Shown here one piece after another: positions 25,875 through 35,900 of a stretch of 64,000 nt of DNA. Where the stretch lies: contig JAZKFZ010000005.1 in the NCBI GenBank assembly GCA_040386155.1, positions 248,001-312,000 on the forward strand, in the 5' to 3' direction. Below the pieces are notes generated by a model that saw only the letters and a program-made list of their open reading frames with translations, was not told where the DNA came from and did not search any database. A program made the translations under genes and the position numbers. Position 1 is the stretch's first letter. Every line of letters begins with the position of its first letter. This stretch comes from M0103 sp040386155. Its GTDB lineage: Bacteria; Bacteroidota; Bacteroidia; Flavobacteriales_D; Crocinitomicaceae.

Positions 25875-28259
25875 CTATTTTCTTTTTACTTTCTTGAACA
25901 ACTTCTTAATAAAACGAGTGAAGAAATTTCCATCGATGAAGTTCTCCTCATAATATTCATAAGAGTATCCATAGCCGTAAGAATCAAAACGAGAGCTTTT
26001 TAAACCATTCAAAATCACATTTAAATTTGAAATCTGTTTCATTTCAAACAATTCTCTTACACGATATATAAAATTACGCTTTGAGTATTGCGCTTTAAAC
26101 ACATAAATTGGAATATCAGAATCTGACAACATTCGTACTCCGTCAGAAACCAATCCGATTGGTGGGTTATCTATAATGATCACATCATAGCGTGTTTTAA
26201 GATCTGTAATGATGTTTTTGAAACTATCTGACAATAATAACTCTGAAGGATTGGGAGGAATCGGTCCTGCGGTAATAAAGTCCAAATTCTCCAACTTCGA
26301 TTTTTTAATAACTTCTTCAAATGAAGTTTGCCCAACAATCAAGCGACTCATTCCATTTTCATTGGTGGCGCCCAATCCATGATGAACTTTTGGTCTCCGC
26401 ATATCTAAATCTAGAAGAATGGTGCGCTTTCCAGACATTGCAATAATTCCAGCTAAATTCAAAGCAACGAAGGTTTTACCTTCTCCAGAAATGGAAGATG
26501 AAATAGCAATAGTTTGATACTCAGGATGAATATACGATAAATTTGTACGAATTCTTCGCATCAATTCAGAAATAGCAGACTTTGGACTATCATTCACCAC
26601 CAATTGAGAGTATTCGGAAATAGCTTGAATAAGAGGTACAACCCCTAGAATTGTAGCTCGCTCTGGCAATAAATTTTGTAAATCTTCCACCTGATTAATT
26701 TCGTTGTAACGCAAATAGCGGAACACAATTAATGCAAGTCCAATAAAAATTCCAAATACTGCAAAAAGGGTATAGATTGTTTTAGTGTTTGGTGCAATAG
26801 GGCTCGGTACTTCAACAGCACGCGTTAAAACTCTGTTATTTGAGGCAAAACCAGCATCTGAAATTGAGTATTGTACTTTTTTCTCCGTTAATAAACTAAA
26901 GTATTTCTCATTCAATTCCTGAATATTTCTTAGGCGGCTCAACTCCATCTTCTTTTCTGGAAGATCAAAAAACTCCCCTTCCAGGCCATTCATGTCAGCA
27001 TTTATTAATGATAAAGTAGAACTCAAACGATCAATAATTGCAGCAATACTTTTTCGAACAGATGAAAGTTTTGATTGAATTTTTTGATTGATGGTGATTA
27101 CTTCAGAATTCTCTTCAGTGACTCTAAACATCAAATCTTCTTTCTTTTCAAGCAATTCATGCAACTGATTTATTTGATTGGACAAAGCTTGTTCATAGCT
27201 TTTGCCAAGCATTTCTGGCAAAAGTCTATAGACGTCCAATCTATTAGGATCACTTTTTAATTTAGCATCCACATTTCGAAGTGAACGAATTTCATCTTGC
27301 AACAAGAAAATTTGATCTTGATAGGTATTAATTTTGCCAGATAATGATTGCGTAGCCATTTCCGGATCTGGCAAGTTAGACTTGCGTTGATACGTCATCA
27401 CACTATCTTTTGAATTGCGAAGTTCTCCAACTAATGAATCCAATTGTTGATCGATGAAAGCAAGAATTTTTTCAGATCCCTTTCTTTTAACACCATCATT
27501 GTATGCAAAAAAAGTTGTAGTCACTGCCTCTACAACGTCTTTGCATAATCGGGGATTGGTTCCTCTAAATGAGACTTGAATAGTTTTTGCCACGTTATCT
27601 ACTGGCACTACCAACAAATTTGGAAGCAATCGCGCAGCGTAATCTTGCAAATTATTAAAGACGAAATACAATTCATTTTGTTCTCCATCATCACGAAAAG
27701 CCGCCTCACTCGAACATTTTACAATTAAATCAAAATGATCATTGACAATGTGCTCATTTAGTTTTCCACTTCTACTATAATTCTTACCATACAAGGAATA
27801 ATTTAATGAAATTCCTGCATTATTGTAAGAAACAAAAATTGGAACACCTATTAAACTAGAATCTTTTAATGAATAGGGCTGAACATTGAAAGTACTAGAG
27901 TTGTATTTTTCCTCTGTCAATAATTGTCCTTTGGAAAAATGGCTGACATTATAGTTAATTTGACTGATGGCTTGCTCGAAAATCAACTGCGACCTCATCA
28001 ACTCTACCATAGCGAACATGTCTTGATCCTTTGTATTCAGATTCTCAACTTCAATAATGTCTTTCGCATTATCTTGTTCATCGATTTGAATAATTGCAGT
28101 AGACTCAAATGTAGGTTTCGTGTATCGAATATAGATGTAGGCAACACTACAAAACAAGGTCACCAATACAATTGGATACCACCAGTAGCGAGTGATAATC
28201 GTTTGGGCAATTAATCCGTCGAACTGTTTGTTAATTATAAAACCCTGCTTTTTAATCAT
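25875..28259 (-). CDS. Wzc-like polysaccharide co-polymerase and tyrosine autokinase
   Basis: Controls chain length and export of surface polysaccharide. The 794-residue protein has two membrane helices (about residues 27-46 and 510-530) flanking a long periplasmic coiled-coil region. The cytoplasmic BY-kinase domain follows: Walker A ISSSISGEGKT (Lys595), Walker A' LLDLDMRRPKVHHG and Walker B VIIIDNPPIGLVSD. The C-terminus has a tyrosine cluster (YGYGYSYEYYEE), the usual site of autophosphorylation. Its start overlaps the end of the wza-like gene by 4 bases. All parts expected of a fused Wzc are present. Confidence 0.93.
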   Translation of the reverse strand: MIKKQGFIINKQFDGLIAQTIITRYWWYPIVLVTLFCSVAYIYIRYTKPTFESTAIIQIDEQDNAKDIIEVENLNTKDQDMFAMVELMRSQLIFEQAISQINYNVSHFSKGQLLTEEKYNSSTFNVQPYSLKDSSLIGVPIFVSYNNAGISLNYSLYGKNYSRSGKLNEHIVNDHFDLIVKCSSEAAFRDDGEQNELYFVFNNLQDYAARLLPNLLVVPVDNVAKTIQVSFRGTNPRLCKDVVEAVTTTFFAYNDGVKRKGSEKILAFIDQQLDSLVGELRNSKDSVMTYQRKSNLPDPEMATQSLSGKINTYQDQIFLLQDEIRSLRNVDAKLKSDPNRLDVYRLLPEMLGKSYEQALSNQINQLHELLEKKEDLMFRVTEENSEVITINQKIQSKLSSVRKSIAAIIDRLSSTLSLINADMNGLEGEFFDLPEKKMELSRLRNIQELNEKYFSLLTEKKVQYSISDAGFASNNRVLTRAVEVPSPIAPNTKTIYTLFAVFGIFIGLALIVFRYLRYNEINQVEDLQNLLPERATILGVVPLIQAISEYSQLVVNDSPKSAISELMRRIRTNLSYIHPEYQTIAISSSISGEGKTFVALNLAGIIAMSGKRTILLDLDMRRPKVHHGLGATNENGMSRLIVGQTSFEEVIKKSKLENLDFITAGPIPPNPSELLLSDSFKNIITDLKTRYDVIIIDNPPIGLVSDGVRMLSDSDIPIYVFKAQYSKRNFIYRVRELFEMKQISNLNVILNGLKSSRFDSYGYGYSYEYYEENFIDGNFFTRFIKKLFKKVKRK

Positions 28260-29023
28260 AAATTTCTAAAAACAGTGAATATTATGAGTGCACTTGAAAG
28301 TATGGATACTATTGGAGCCGCTTCCTTTAATACTCCTTTTGCTAACTCAGCATTTGGTTCGATGTAGATATAGTCATTTCCTTGCACGATCATGTCTGCA
28401 AATTTCAAACCTTCAATTTTTGAAAGATCCATTCGATACACTTTTCGTTCACCGCCTTCTTTACGCATCAACTTAATTGATTTCGATTTTCCTCTTTCTG
28501 GAATACCTCCGGCTTGGGCAATCGCTTCCATCAATGTAGTATTATTATTCATTAATGGAACGACTTTCGCATCAGCACCATTCCCAGGAAAAACAATCAC
28601 GCGTTGGTTAGTTATTTTGACTTGAATAAAAGGAGATTGGTATTCTTTAGCGTACAGTAACTGCAACGTATCTTCACATTCTTCAATCGTCATTCCCTTC
28701 ACCATCACATCCCCTACAATTGGCAATTCAACAACTCCTGATTGTCGCACAGTGTACTGAAATTCGCTGGGTTGACCTTGGCCTTCTGTTTTTATTCCAC
28801 TCAAGGATTCAATGATTCCCTTTCCATCATTAGTTGATAATGTAAAGGACATTCGATCATCTGACGCAATTCTATAATCTTCCTTGGGTGACATCGGAAT
28901 GGAATCAGTAATAGCTGCGACACCTTTTGCTTCTTTAAACATCAAATTACTATTGATTCCACAGCTCGAAAGCAAGCATAAAGTAGCAACCGTAAACAGC
29001 GTTAATTTATTAATAATTAGCAT
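28256..29023 (-). CDS. Wza-like polysaccharide export lipoprotein
   Basis: Outer-membrane export channel subunit of 255 residues. The signal peptide ends in lipobox LLSSCG. The poly_export domain is visible in DYRIASDDRMSFTLSTNDG and VRQSGVVELPIVGDVMVKGMT, followed by a SLBB-like part (QRVIVFPGNGADAKVVPL, LMEAIAQAGGIPERGKSKSI). A short hydrophobic segment at the end (APIVSILSSALIIFTVFRNL) could be a C-terminal membrane anchor. Translationally coupled to the Wzc-like gene. Confidence 0.9.
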   Translation of the reverse strand: MLIINKLTLFTVATLCLLSSCGINSNLMFKEAKGVAAITDSIPMSPKEDYRIASDDRMSFTLSTNDGKGIIESLSGIKTEGQGQPSEFQYTVRQSGVVELPIVGDVMVKGMTIEECEDTLQLLYAKEYQSPFIQVKITNQRVIVFPGNGADAKVVPLMNNNTTLMEAIAQAGGIPERGKSKSIKLMRKEGGERKVYRMDLSKIEGLKFADMIVQGNDYIYIEPNAELAKGVLKEAAPIVSILSSALIIFTVFRNL

Positions 29024-29024
29024 T

Positions 29025-30209
29025 CTAAATGGTATTATTCTTCAATAATTCTTTATAATATTCCTCCATGTCTTTAACTAAGCGATCATAGTGGTATTTT
29101 TCTCTTACGTGCGTCCAGCCATTTTGTGACATTTTTTCTCTATTTTTTTTATTTTCAATTAAATCAAGCATTTTTTCGGCAAACAAATCCATATTATTCT
29201 TTTCAACGATGTAACCAGTTTCACCATCTAATACAATGTCTTTCACCCCTCCTACATCAGTTGTAATGATTGGAACTCCAGAAGCTTGAGCCTCAATTAA
29301 ACTTACAGGCGTGCCTTCATTTTTTGACGTCAAACAAATAATGTCCATGCCTGCATTAAACCTGTAAATATCTGTAATCCAAGAAGTCATTACGATAATT
29401 TCACCGAACACAGCATTCAACACTTCAACTTCACTAGCAATCTTTTCTCGCTCTGAGCCATCACCCACAATGTAAAAGCGAATCTTTTGTTGCGTCTTAC
29501 TTGCCACCTTTCCTACTACAGAGAGAAAAAAAGCATGATCTTTTATTGGCACTAATCTCCCAATAATTGCAATAGCAACAACGTCATCTTGCAAATCATA
29601 TTGTTGACGGACCTCAACTCTTTTTTCAGCTTTATTCTCAAAGAATGGCGCTAAATCGAAACCAAGAGGAATCACCTTAATTTTTTCAGGAGTACAAATT
29701 GTATGAATTTCGCTCAATTCAACTTTTTGCTGATCTGAAATTGCGATGATCCCAGAAGATTTTTTGGCAAGTCGACGCTCAATTCCTTTGTACAATTTTG
29801 TTTTCCATGCGCTAAAATAGCTATGAAAAACATGTCCATGAAATGTATGCACAACAACAGGTACCTTGCAAGAAAAAGCAGCTTTTCTTCCCACTGCTCC
29901 TGCCTTTGCAGCATGTGTATGTACGATATCTGGCTTAAATTCCTTGATTATTTTCTTGATCTCCTTGTATGCCTTGTAATCATCAATTGGATTTGGAGTT
30001 CTTTTCAACGATTTAATAAATCGTGGAGTTACACCATATTTAGCAGTTATGTGTAAGGAATCGATCTCATCTGCTTCATGCAATCCGCCTACTAACAAAG
30101 TTTCAAAGTCATCCGAAAGAAATTTTGATAAAAAAGTAGCATTATAGGTTGGACCGCCAAGGTTAAATCGATTAATAATTCTAAGAACTTTTATTTTTTT
30201 CTTTTCCAT
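29025..30209 (-). CDS. GT4-family glycosyltransferase
   Basis: Cytoplasmic glycosyltransferase of 394 residues, GT-B fold. N-terminal blocks are KVLRIINRFNLGGPTYNATF and DIVHTHAAKAGAVGRKAA, with a VVHTFHGHVFHSYF acceptor loop; the donor-binding E-x7-E region is EGTPVSLIEAQASGVPIITT. ATG 30209 is chosen since it starts MEKKKIKVLRI; the TTG at 30239 adds an unlikely head. First gene of a five-gene exopolysaccharide operon in which genes are 1-8 bases apart or overlapping. The sugar is unknown. Confidence 0.9.
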   Translation of the reverse strand: MEKKKIKVLRIINRFNLGGPTYNATFLSKFLSDDFETLLVGGLHEADEIDSLHITAKYGVTPRFIKSLKRTPNPIDDYKAYKEIKKIIKEFKPDIVHTHAAKAGAVGRKAAFSCKVPVVVHTFHGHVFHSYFSAWKTKLYKGIERRLAKKSSGIIAISDQQKVELSEIHTICTPEKIKVIPLGFDLAPFFENKAEKRVEVRQQYDLQDDVVAIAIIGRLVPIKDHAFFLSVVGKVASKTQQKIRFYIVGDGSEREKIASEVEVLNAVFGEIIVMTSWITDIYRFNAGMDIICLTSKNEGTPVSLIEAQASGVPIITTDVGGVKDIVLDGETGYIVEKNNMDLFAEKMLDLIENKKNREKMSQNGWTHVREKYHYDRLVKDMEEYYKELLKNNTI

Positions 30210-30246
30210 TAAAAAACGAATGGCGTTATTTTTGCACAATTCAATG

Positions 30247-30254
30247 CAAATATA
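30247..30254 (-). promoter_or_regulatory. -7 promoter box TATATTTG of the exopolysaccharide operon
   Basis: Minus-strand match to TAnnTTTG, 37 bases before the glycosyltransferase ATG. A TTG lies 22 bases upstream (30279-30277), a slightly long spacing. Confidence 0.55.
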
Positions 30255-30345
30255 AATTTATCATTTCTAATATGTTCAAAAAATCAACAATCGTAAAACG
30301 TTTAACGGATATAATTGCTGAATTTTACTCCAAAAACACAAGATC

Positions 30346-31803
30346 ATGAAAATTTCGATGCTCCTTTTTCTAATTCTAATCACACATGGTTTTGTAGCTC
30401 AAAAAACTACTCAACAACTTGTGGACGATTTTGCGAAAGACCCAACATTAGAAAATGCTTCAATTTCAATACAATTTAAAGAAATTGGAGTTGCTACAAA
30501 TTTAGCAGAATACAGACCAAAGACAGCAATTCCAACTGCATCTACTGCTAAATTATTTTCTACTTCATCAGCCATCGAAATTTTAGGTCCAGATTACCGA
30601 CCTATCACAAAAATTTATCACACTGGAACAATTGAAAATGGTGTTCTCAAAGGAGATGTTTGGATAATTGGAGGAGGAGACCCAAGCCTTGGAAGTAAAT
30701 ACTTCAACGGTCCTGGAAAAGAAGACGCTTTTCTATTTGCATGGGTAGATTCAATAAAAAGTAAGGGAATTGCAAAAATTGAAGGTAGAATTATTGCTGA
30801 TGGATCAAGCTTCGGATATGCAGGAGTACCTGATGGCTGGATATGGTCAGACATGGGTAATTATTATGGTGCAGGACCTGCTGGTATCAATGTTTTTGAT
30901 AATATGATTCGCTATAACTTCAATACGGGCGATGCAGGAACAAAAGCAAAACTTGTTAATGAATGGCCGAAACAAGCTGTCCAAGGAAACTTCATTATTG
31001 GTATTACAGCACAAAATGTTTCTGGAGACAATAGTTATATTTTTGGAGCACCTTATTCATTCGATCGATTTTCAACCGGAAGTTTGCCAATTAATCAAGC
31101 AAATTTTGAAGTTAAAGGAAGCATGCCCGACCCAGAATTGCAACTAGCATACCTACTGAATACATACTTGTTGAAAAGTGAGATAAAAGTAAGTGGAGGA
31201 TTTGCAGGTGTGCGACACGACCTAAACGGAACAGGTGCAAATATAAAATCAGGTGAGTTTAAATTGTTATTTCAACACAAAGGTAGAACCATCAAAGAAA
31301 TTGCTGCAATCACCAATGAAAAGAGCGTAAATCTGTTTGCGGAAGCATTGGTTTGTCTAATTGCTTTTCGAAACAATGGTATAGGAACAACGGAAATTGG
31401 TCTTAAAGAAATTGAAAAATATTTTGGACCGAAGATCAGTACAAATGGATTATTTTTGAATGATGGGAGTGGATTATCGCGTAGCAATGGAATTTCTGCA
31501 AGTCATTTTTGTTCACTTTTAGAATTCATGAATTCTTCCAAAAATTACACTCCATTTTTCAATACACTTCCAATAGCCGGAAAAAGTGGAACAATTACAA
31601 GTTTGTGCAAAGGACAGGCTGGTGAAGGGAGAGTCTTCGCAAAAAGTGGCTCTATGAACAAAGTGAAATCGTATGCTGGATACATCACAGCAAAATCTGG
31701 AAAAAAATATGTGTTCGCAATTACGGTCAACAATTACAATTGCAGTACTTCAACATTAGTAAATAAAATGGAAGTGCTTTTAAATTCCGTAGCGATCTTG
31801 TAG
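30346..31803 (+). CDS. dacB: D-Ala-D-Ala carboxypeptidase/endopeptidase (PBP4 type)
   Basis: Periplasmic penicillin-binding protein that trims or cuts peptidoglycan peptides. The 485-residue protein has a signal peptide (MKISMLLFLILITHGFVAQ), the nucleophile Ser66 with Lys69 in TASTAKLF, the NDGSGLSRSN block around the SxN motif, and Lys413-Ser-Gly-Thr. The long insertion after the first motif, with GDVWIIGGGDPSLGS, is typical of PBP4/DacB. Its last 24 bases overlap the end of the convergent ddl gene, which makes the D-Ala-D-Ala that this enzyme hydrolyses. Confidence 0.93.
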   Translation: MKISMLLFLILITHGFVAQKTTQQLVDDFAKDPTLENASISIQFKEIGVATNLAEYRPKTAIPTASTAKLFSTSSAIEILGPDYRPITKIYHTGTIENGVLKGDVWIIGGGDPSLGSKYFNGPGKEDAFLFAWVDSIKSKGIAKIEGRIIADGSSFGYAGVPDGWIWSDMGNYYGAGPAGINVFDNMIRYNFNTGDAGTKAKLVNEWPKQAVQGNFIIGITAQNVSGDNSYIFGAPYSFDRFSTGSLPINQANFEVKGSMPDPELQLAYLLNTYLLKSEIKVSGGFAGVRHDLNGTGANIKSGEFKLLFQHKGRTIKEIAAITNEKSVNLFAEALVCLIAFRNNGIGTTEIGLKEIEKYFGPKISTNGLFLNDGSGLSRSNGISASHFCSLLEFMNSSKNYTPFFNTLPIAGKSGTITSLCKGQAGEGRVFAKSGSMNKVKSYAGYITAKSGKKYVFAITVNNYNCSTSTLVNKMEVLLNSVAIL

Positions 31804-32757
31804 CTCAACTTCAAAGATTTCCGTCCAAAATTGTTGAATTGTATTCTTGTCAACCTCAATCATTTGCGGCACAAGACTCGCTGGAGAAAATCCTGGCGTA
31901 GTATTAACTTCAATTACAAAAGGAACATCATCCACCAACATAAAATCGATTCGTGCTATACTTCGCAATTGCAATAACTCATAAATAAACTTGGACACTT
32001 CTTGCACTTTATCCCTTACCTCATCAGCAATTCTAGCAGGCGTAATTTCTTGTGATTGACCCAAATATTTTGCTTCGAAGTCAAAAAACTCATTTTCTGT
32101 GGCAATTTCTGTTAAGGGTAAAGCATGAATTCCAGCTCGTCTTTTATAAACGCCACAAGTTACTTCAGTACCTGCCAAGAAAGATTCGATTACCACTGTA
32201 TTTCCCTCTGCAAATGCTTTTTCGAGCGCTGCTTCCAATTCATTGATTGATTTCACTTTAGAAATTCCATAACTAGATCCTGAATCAGATGGCTTCACAA
32301 ACAACGGCAAACCCAAATCTTCAATTATTGATGCCAGTGGAAGTTGATTTTTACTTTGTAAGAAGATCGATTTTGCGACATTGATACCGAAATTTTTTAA
32401 AAATTGATTACAATACCATTTATCGAACGACAATGCTGAAGCTAAAACGCCTGAGTTAACATAGGGTATATTCTGCATCTCAAGCAGTGCTTGAATCTTT
32501 CCATTTTCACCTGGATCTCCGTGGGTATAAATTACCGCTGCATCTATTTTAGCGCTAGATGAGTCGGTGATTGTCATTGTGCGGATATCAAAATCAATCA
32601 TCTCCCCCTTCCATTGTGCTCTCCAACCGCTTTTATCCATCATAATTAATACTGCTTGGTAATTTTGAGGGAAATTTGCAGCAATTGTTTTCGCACTTTT
32701 TAATGAAATTTCGTACTCAGACGAAAAACCGCCACATATAATTCCAACCAGCTTCAT
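31780..32757 (-). CDS. ddl: D-alanine--D-alanine ligase
   Basis: ATP-grasp enzyme joining two D-alanines for peptidoglycan precursors. In the 325-residue protein the N-terminus MKLVGIICGGFSSEYEISLKS is diagnostic, followed by YTHGDPGENGKIQALLE, the ATP-binding FVKPSDSGSSYGISKV, and VIEVNTTPGFSPASLVPQM with metal ligands. It is convergent with dacB and the genes share 24 bases at their 3' ends. It is a single gene, not embedded in the mur-fts cluster. Confidence 0.95.
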   Translation of the reverse strand: MKLVGIICGGFSSEYEISLKSAKTIAANFPQNYQAVLIMMDKSGWRAQWKGEMIDFDIRTMTITDSSSAKIDAAVIYTHGDPGENGKIQALLEMQNIPYVNSGVLASALSFDKWYCNQFLKNFGINVAKSIFLQSKNQLPLASIIEDLGLPLFVKPSDSGSSYGISKVKSINELEAALEKAFAEGNTVVIESFLAGTEVTCGVYKRRAGIHALPLTEIATENEFFDFEAKYLGQSQEITPARIADEVRDKVQEVSKFIYELLQLRSIARIDFMLVDDVPFVIEVNTTPGFSPASLVPQMIEVDKNTIQQFWTEIFEVELQDRYGI

Positions 32758-32877
32758 AATTCAATTTTTTATAAAAATAATTATCATGTCTTTTATTACC
32801 ACAGCTACCTGAAGTTTTTATTGGCATATTATTGTTAATAGATTGATTTCAAATGACATTTTTAGTAAGTTTTGTTT

Positions 32878-32885
32878 TATATTTG
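32878..32885 (+). promoter_or_regulatory. -7 promoter box TATATTTG
   Basis: Matches TAnnTTTG, 35 bases before the ATG at 32921. It argues against in-frame starts further upstream such as 32843. No clear -33 TTG. Confidence 0.55.
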
Positions 32886-32920
32886 CACTTACAAAATTGA
32901 AAATTAACAGGCCTTTATCT

Positions 32921-35900
32921 ATGATAAAAAAACTGCTACTATTGGCGAATGTTGTATTGACAGCATCAATTTCATTAAGTCAAACGATCACTGTCTATGA
33001 AGAAGATTTTGAGACGGGAGGAACATGGATCAATTCATTTACAACTGGACCGAACACATGGATACATAACAATTGTGCTGGAAATGGACCAAGTCTACCA
33101 GGGACTAACGCCACTTATATTTACCCAGGAGGAGGAACCACAGATGATTGCAACCCAGCAACTGGAAAATTTAGATATGGGTATGAAAACTCAGTTGGAC
33201 TGCAAGGAGGTGCAATTTCATGCATAGACATTGATGCTACATGCACAAGTTCACTTCAATTTTCTTTCGATTATCAAGGTCAGGGAACTCCTGGTGAAGA
33301 AACCTTAGAAGTAGTGTATAGTACAGATGGTGGAACAACATTTTTACCAATAGGAGCTCCGCTTGCATCTGTAGGAACTTGGTCTTCTCAATCAATTGCT
33401 TTGCCAGCCCTTTTAAATGGAATTTCTTTCAAACTTGGCTTCCGATTTATTTATGACAATGCCAATGTTTTTGGCATCGCTCCTGCTTTTGATAACATTG
33501 TTGTTACTGGTGCAGATGTCACTCCTCCAGTGATTAACGTGTGTGTTCCGAACATCAATTATTCATTGAATATCAATTGTGAAGTAACAGTAATGGACGA
33601 AAAAGATGCAGTTGTTGCAACAGACAATTGCACGTCTCAATTGGATTTGATATTAACACAATCTCCAGCACCCGGAGTTGTAACATTTACTGCACCTGGT
33701 CAAACTCAGGTATTCACAATCACAGTTGAAGATGAAGCGGGCAACACAACACAATGTACATTTACTGGTACTGCCATCGATAATAATAACCCAACAGTCA
33801 CATGTCCTACACTTGCTGACGCTTTTGTTAATACAGCTTGTCAATTAGCCGTTCCAGACATTTCTTCTTTAGTGATTTGGACTGACAATTGTACTTCTAC
33901 TCCAGCAAGTATGACATTTCTTCAAAACCCATTGCCTGGCACTTTGGTAGATACAACACTTTCTATTTTGTATACTGTGACTGATCCATTTGGAAATAGC
34001 ACACAATGTTCATCGACATTAAATGTTGTTGATGCTATTGACCCCATTTTAGTGTGCCCACCAAATGCTACAATTTCAAAAAATGCGGCATGCGAAGTGG
34101 TAGTTTTAGATTATGCTGCAGCAATTGGAATCACTGAGAACTGTTTTTATGCAATTGCTCCTTCTATTTCACAGCTACCACTAGCTGGAGCAACAATCAC
34201 GGTGCCTACAATCATCACAATGACAGTTATAGACGAATCTGCAAATAGCGCGCAGTGTACGTTTACAGTTACTCCTATCGATGATTCAAACCCAATAATT
34301 ACATGTCCTTTAGATAGTACTATCGCTTCCACTAATTGTCAGTTTGTGATGGATGATTTTTCTGATGAGATTATTGCCACAGATAATTGTAGTGCATTAT
34401 TTAACATGGTAGTTACCCAGACACCGGCAATTGGAACAAGTTTAACTGGAACCAATGTGGTTCAATTTACAGTTGAAGATGAATCTGGTAATTCGGCAAG
34501 TTGTTCATTTAACTTAACAGTAGCAGATTTAACAGACCCTACCATTGGCTGTCCCTCCAATTTCAACATCGATGTAGATGCAAGTTGTGCTGCAACTTTA
34601 GCTGATTACACTACATCATTGCAAGTTTTATTAGATGATTGTACAAGTAATTTAAACCTTGTGTTAACACAAAATCCTGCTTCGGGAGCAATAATCAACG
34701 GGAATACTGAGATTTTTATCACCGCAGAAGATGAAGCTGGAAATCAAGCCACGTGTAGTTTCTTTGCTATTACAATTGATCCTATTGCTCCTTCGTTAAC
34801 ATGTCCAGATACACTTACATCAGCAATTAATTCAAGCTGCCAGTACACGATGCCAGATGTATCGGTAAGTGTTACTGCGAGTGATAACTGTTCGTCGATC
34901 GGTAATTTAACCTTCACTCAAAATCCTATTGCAGGTTCAATTCAGAATGGACTGACAGCAACAATTATTACTGTGCAAGACCAACAAGGAAATCAAGCAA
35001 CTTGTTTAACGATTATTGCCCCAATAGATACGGAGGCTCCAACAATTACTTGTCCTGCAAATCCATACATCAATAATGGAACAAACTGCGACTACACTTT
35101 ACCAAATTATGGCGCAACAACTTTGGTGTTAGATAACTGTCAAGATTTTACTTTAGTACAATATCCACCAATTGGTACAGTGGTTACAACAGGACCCACA
35201 CAAATTGAAATGATGGTTATCGATGCTGGAGGAAATACTGCTTCGTGTTCGTTTACATTAACGGTTGATGAAAACATTGACCCTACTATCACATGTCCTA
35301 CCAACATTTCACAATGTAATCCAATTGTTAGCTACGCTGCACCAATTGTAGTTGAAAACTGCTCATTTAACTTGATGCAAATTGATGGTACTGGGCTTAC
35401 TTCAGGTGATTTATTCCCTGTAGGTACAACAATTCAACAGTACGAAGTAACAGATTTAGCTGGAAATTCGGCAAGCTGTTTCTTTACAGTGCAAATATTG
35501 GATTATCCAGGTGTTGCAAATATAGCGGATGACACGATTGGATTGTGTGACATCACGAGTACAACCATTACTGCTGATGCGCACACTACTGGTGCAGGTG
35601 AATGGACGGTACTTACAGGGAATGGAAATTTCAATAATCAATTCACCAATTCTACAGCGGTAAACAACCTTGATTACGGAACAAATATTTTGGTTTATCA
35701 GATCACTAGTGCAAGTTGTGGCTCTGATTCAGATACCTTAGTAATAGAAGTTTCTCAGTTACCATTGCCAGCTAGTACACAAGATACCGTATTAGCTTGT
35801 TTCGATACGGAAATCAGTTTATTAGCTAATACGCCACTTTATGGTTCAGGCCTTTGGACAACAAATGATCCAACAGCAATAATCGATGATGCCGATAGCT

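Noticed and set aside
33500..35500. DNA-level tandem repeats in the large surface protein
   Set aside because: The HYR units are similar at protein level but diverged in bases; they are domain repeats, not a separate repeat element.
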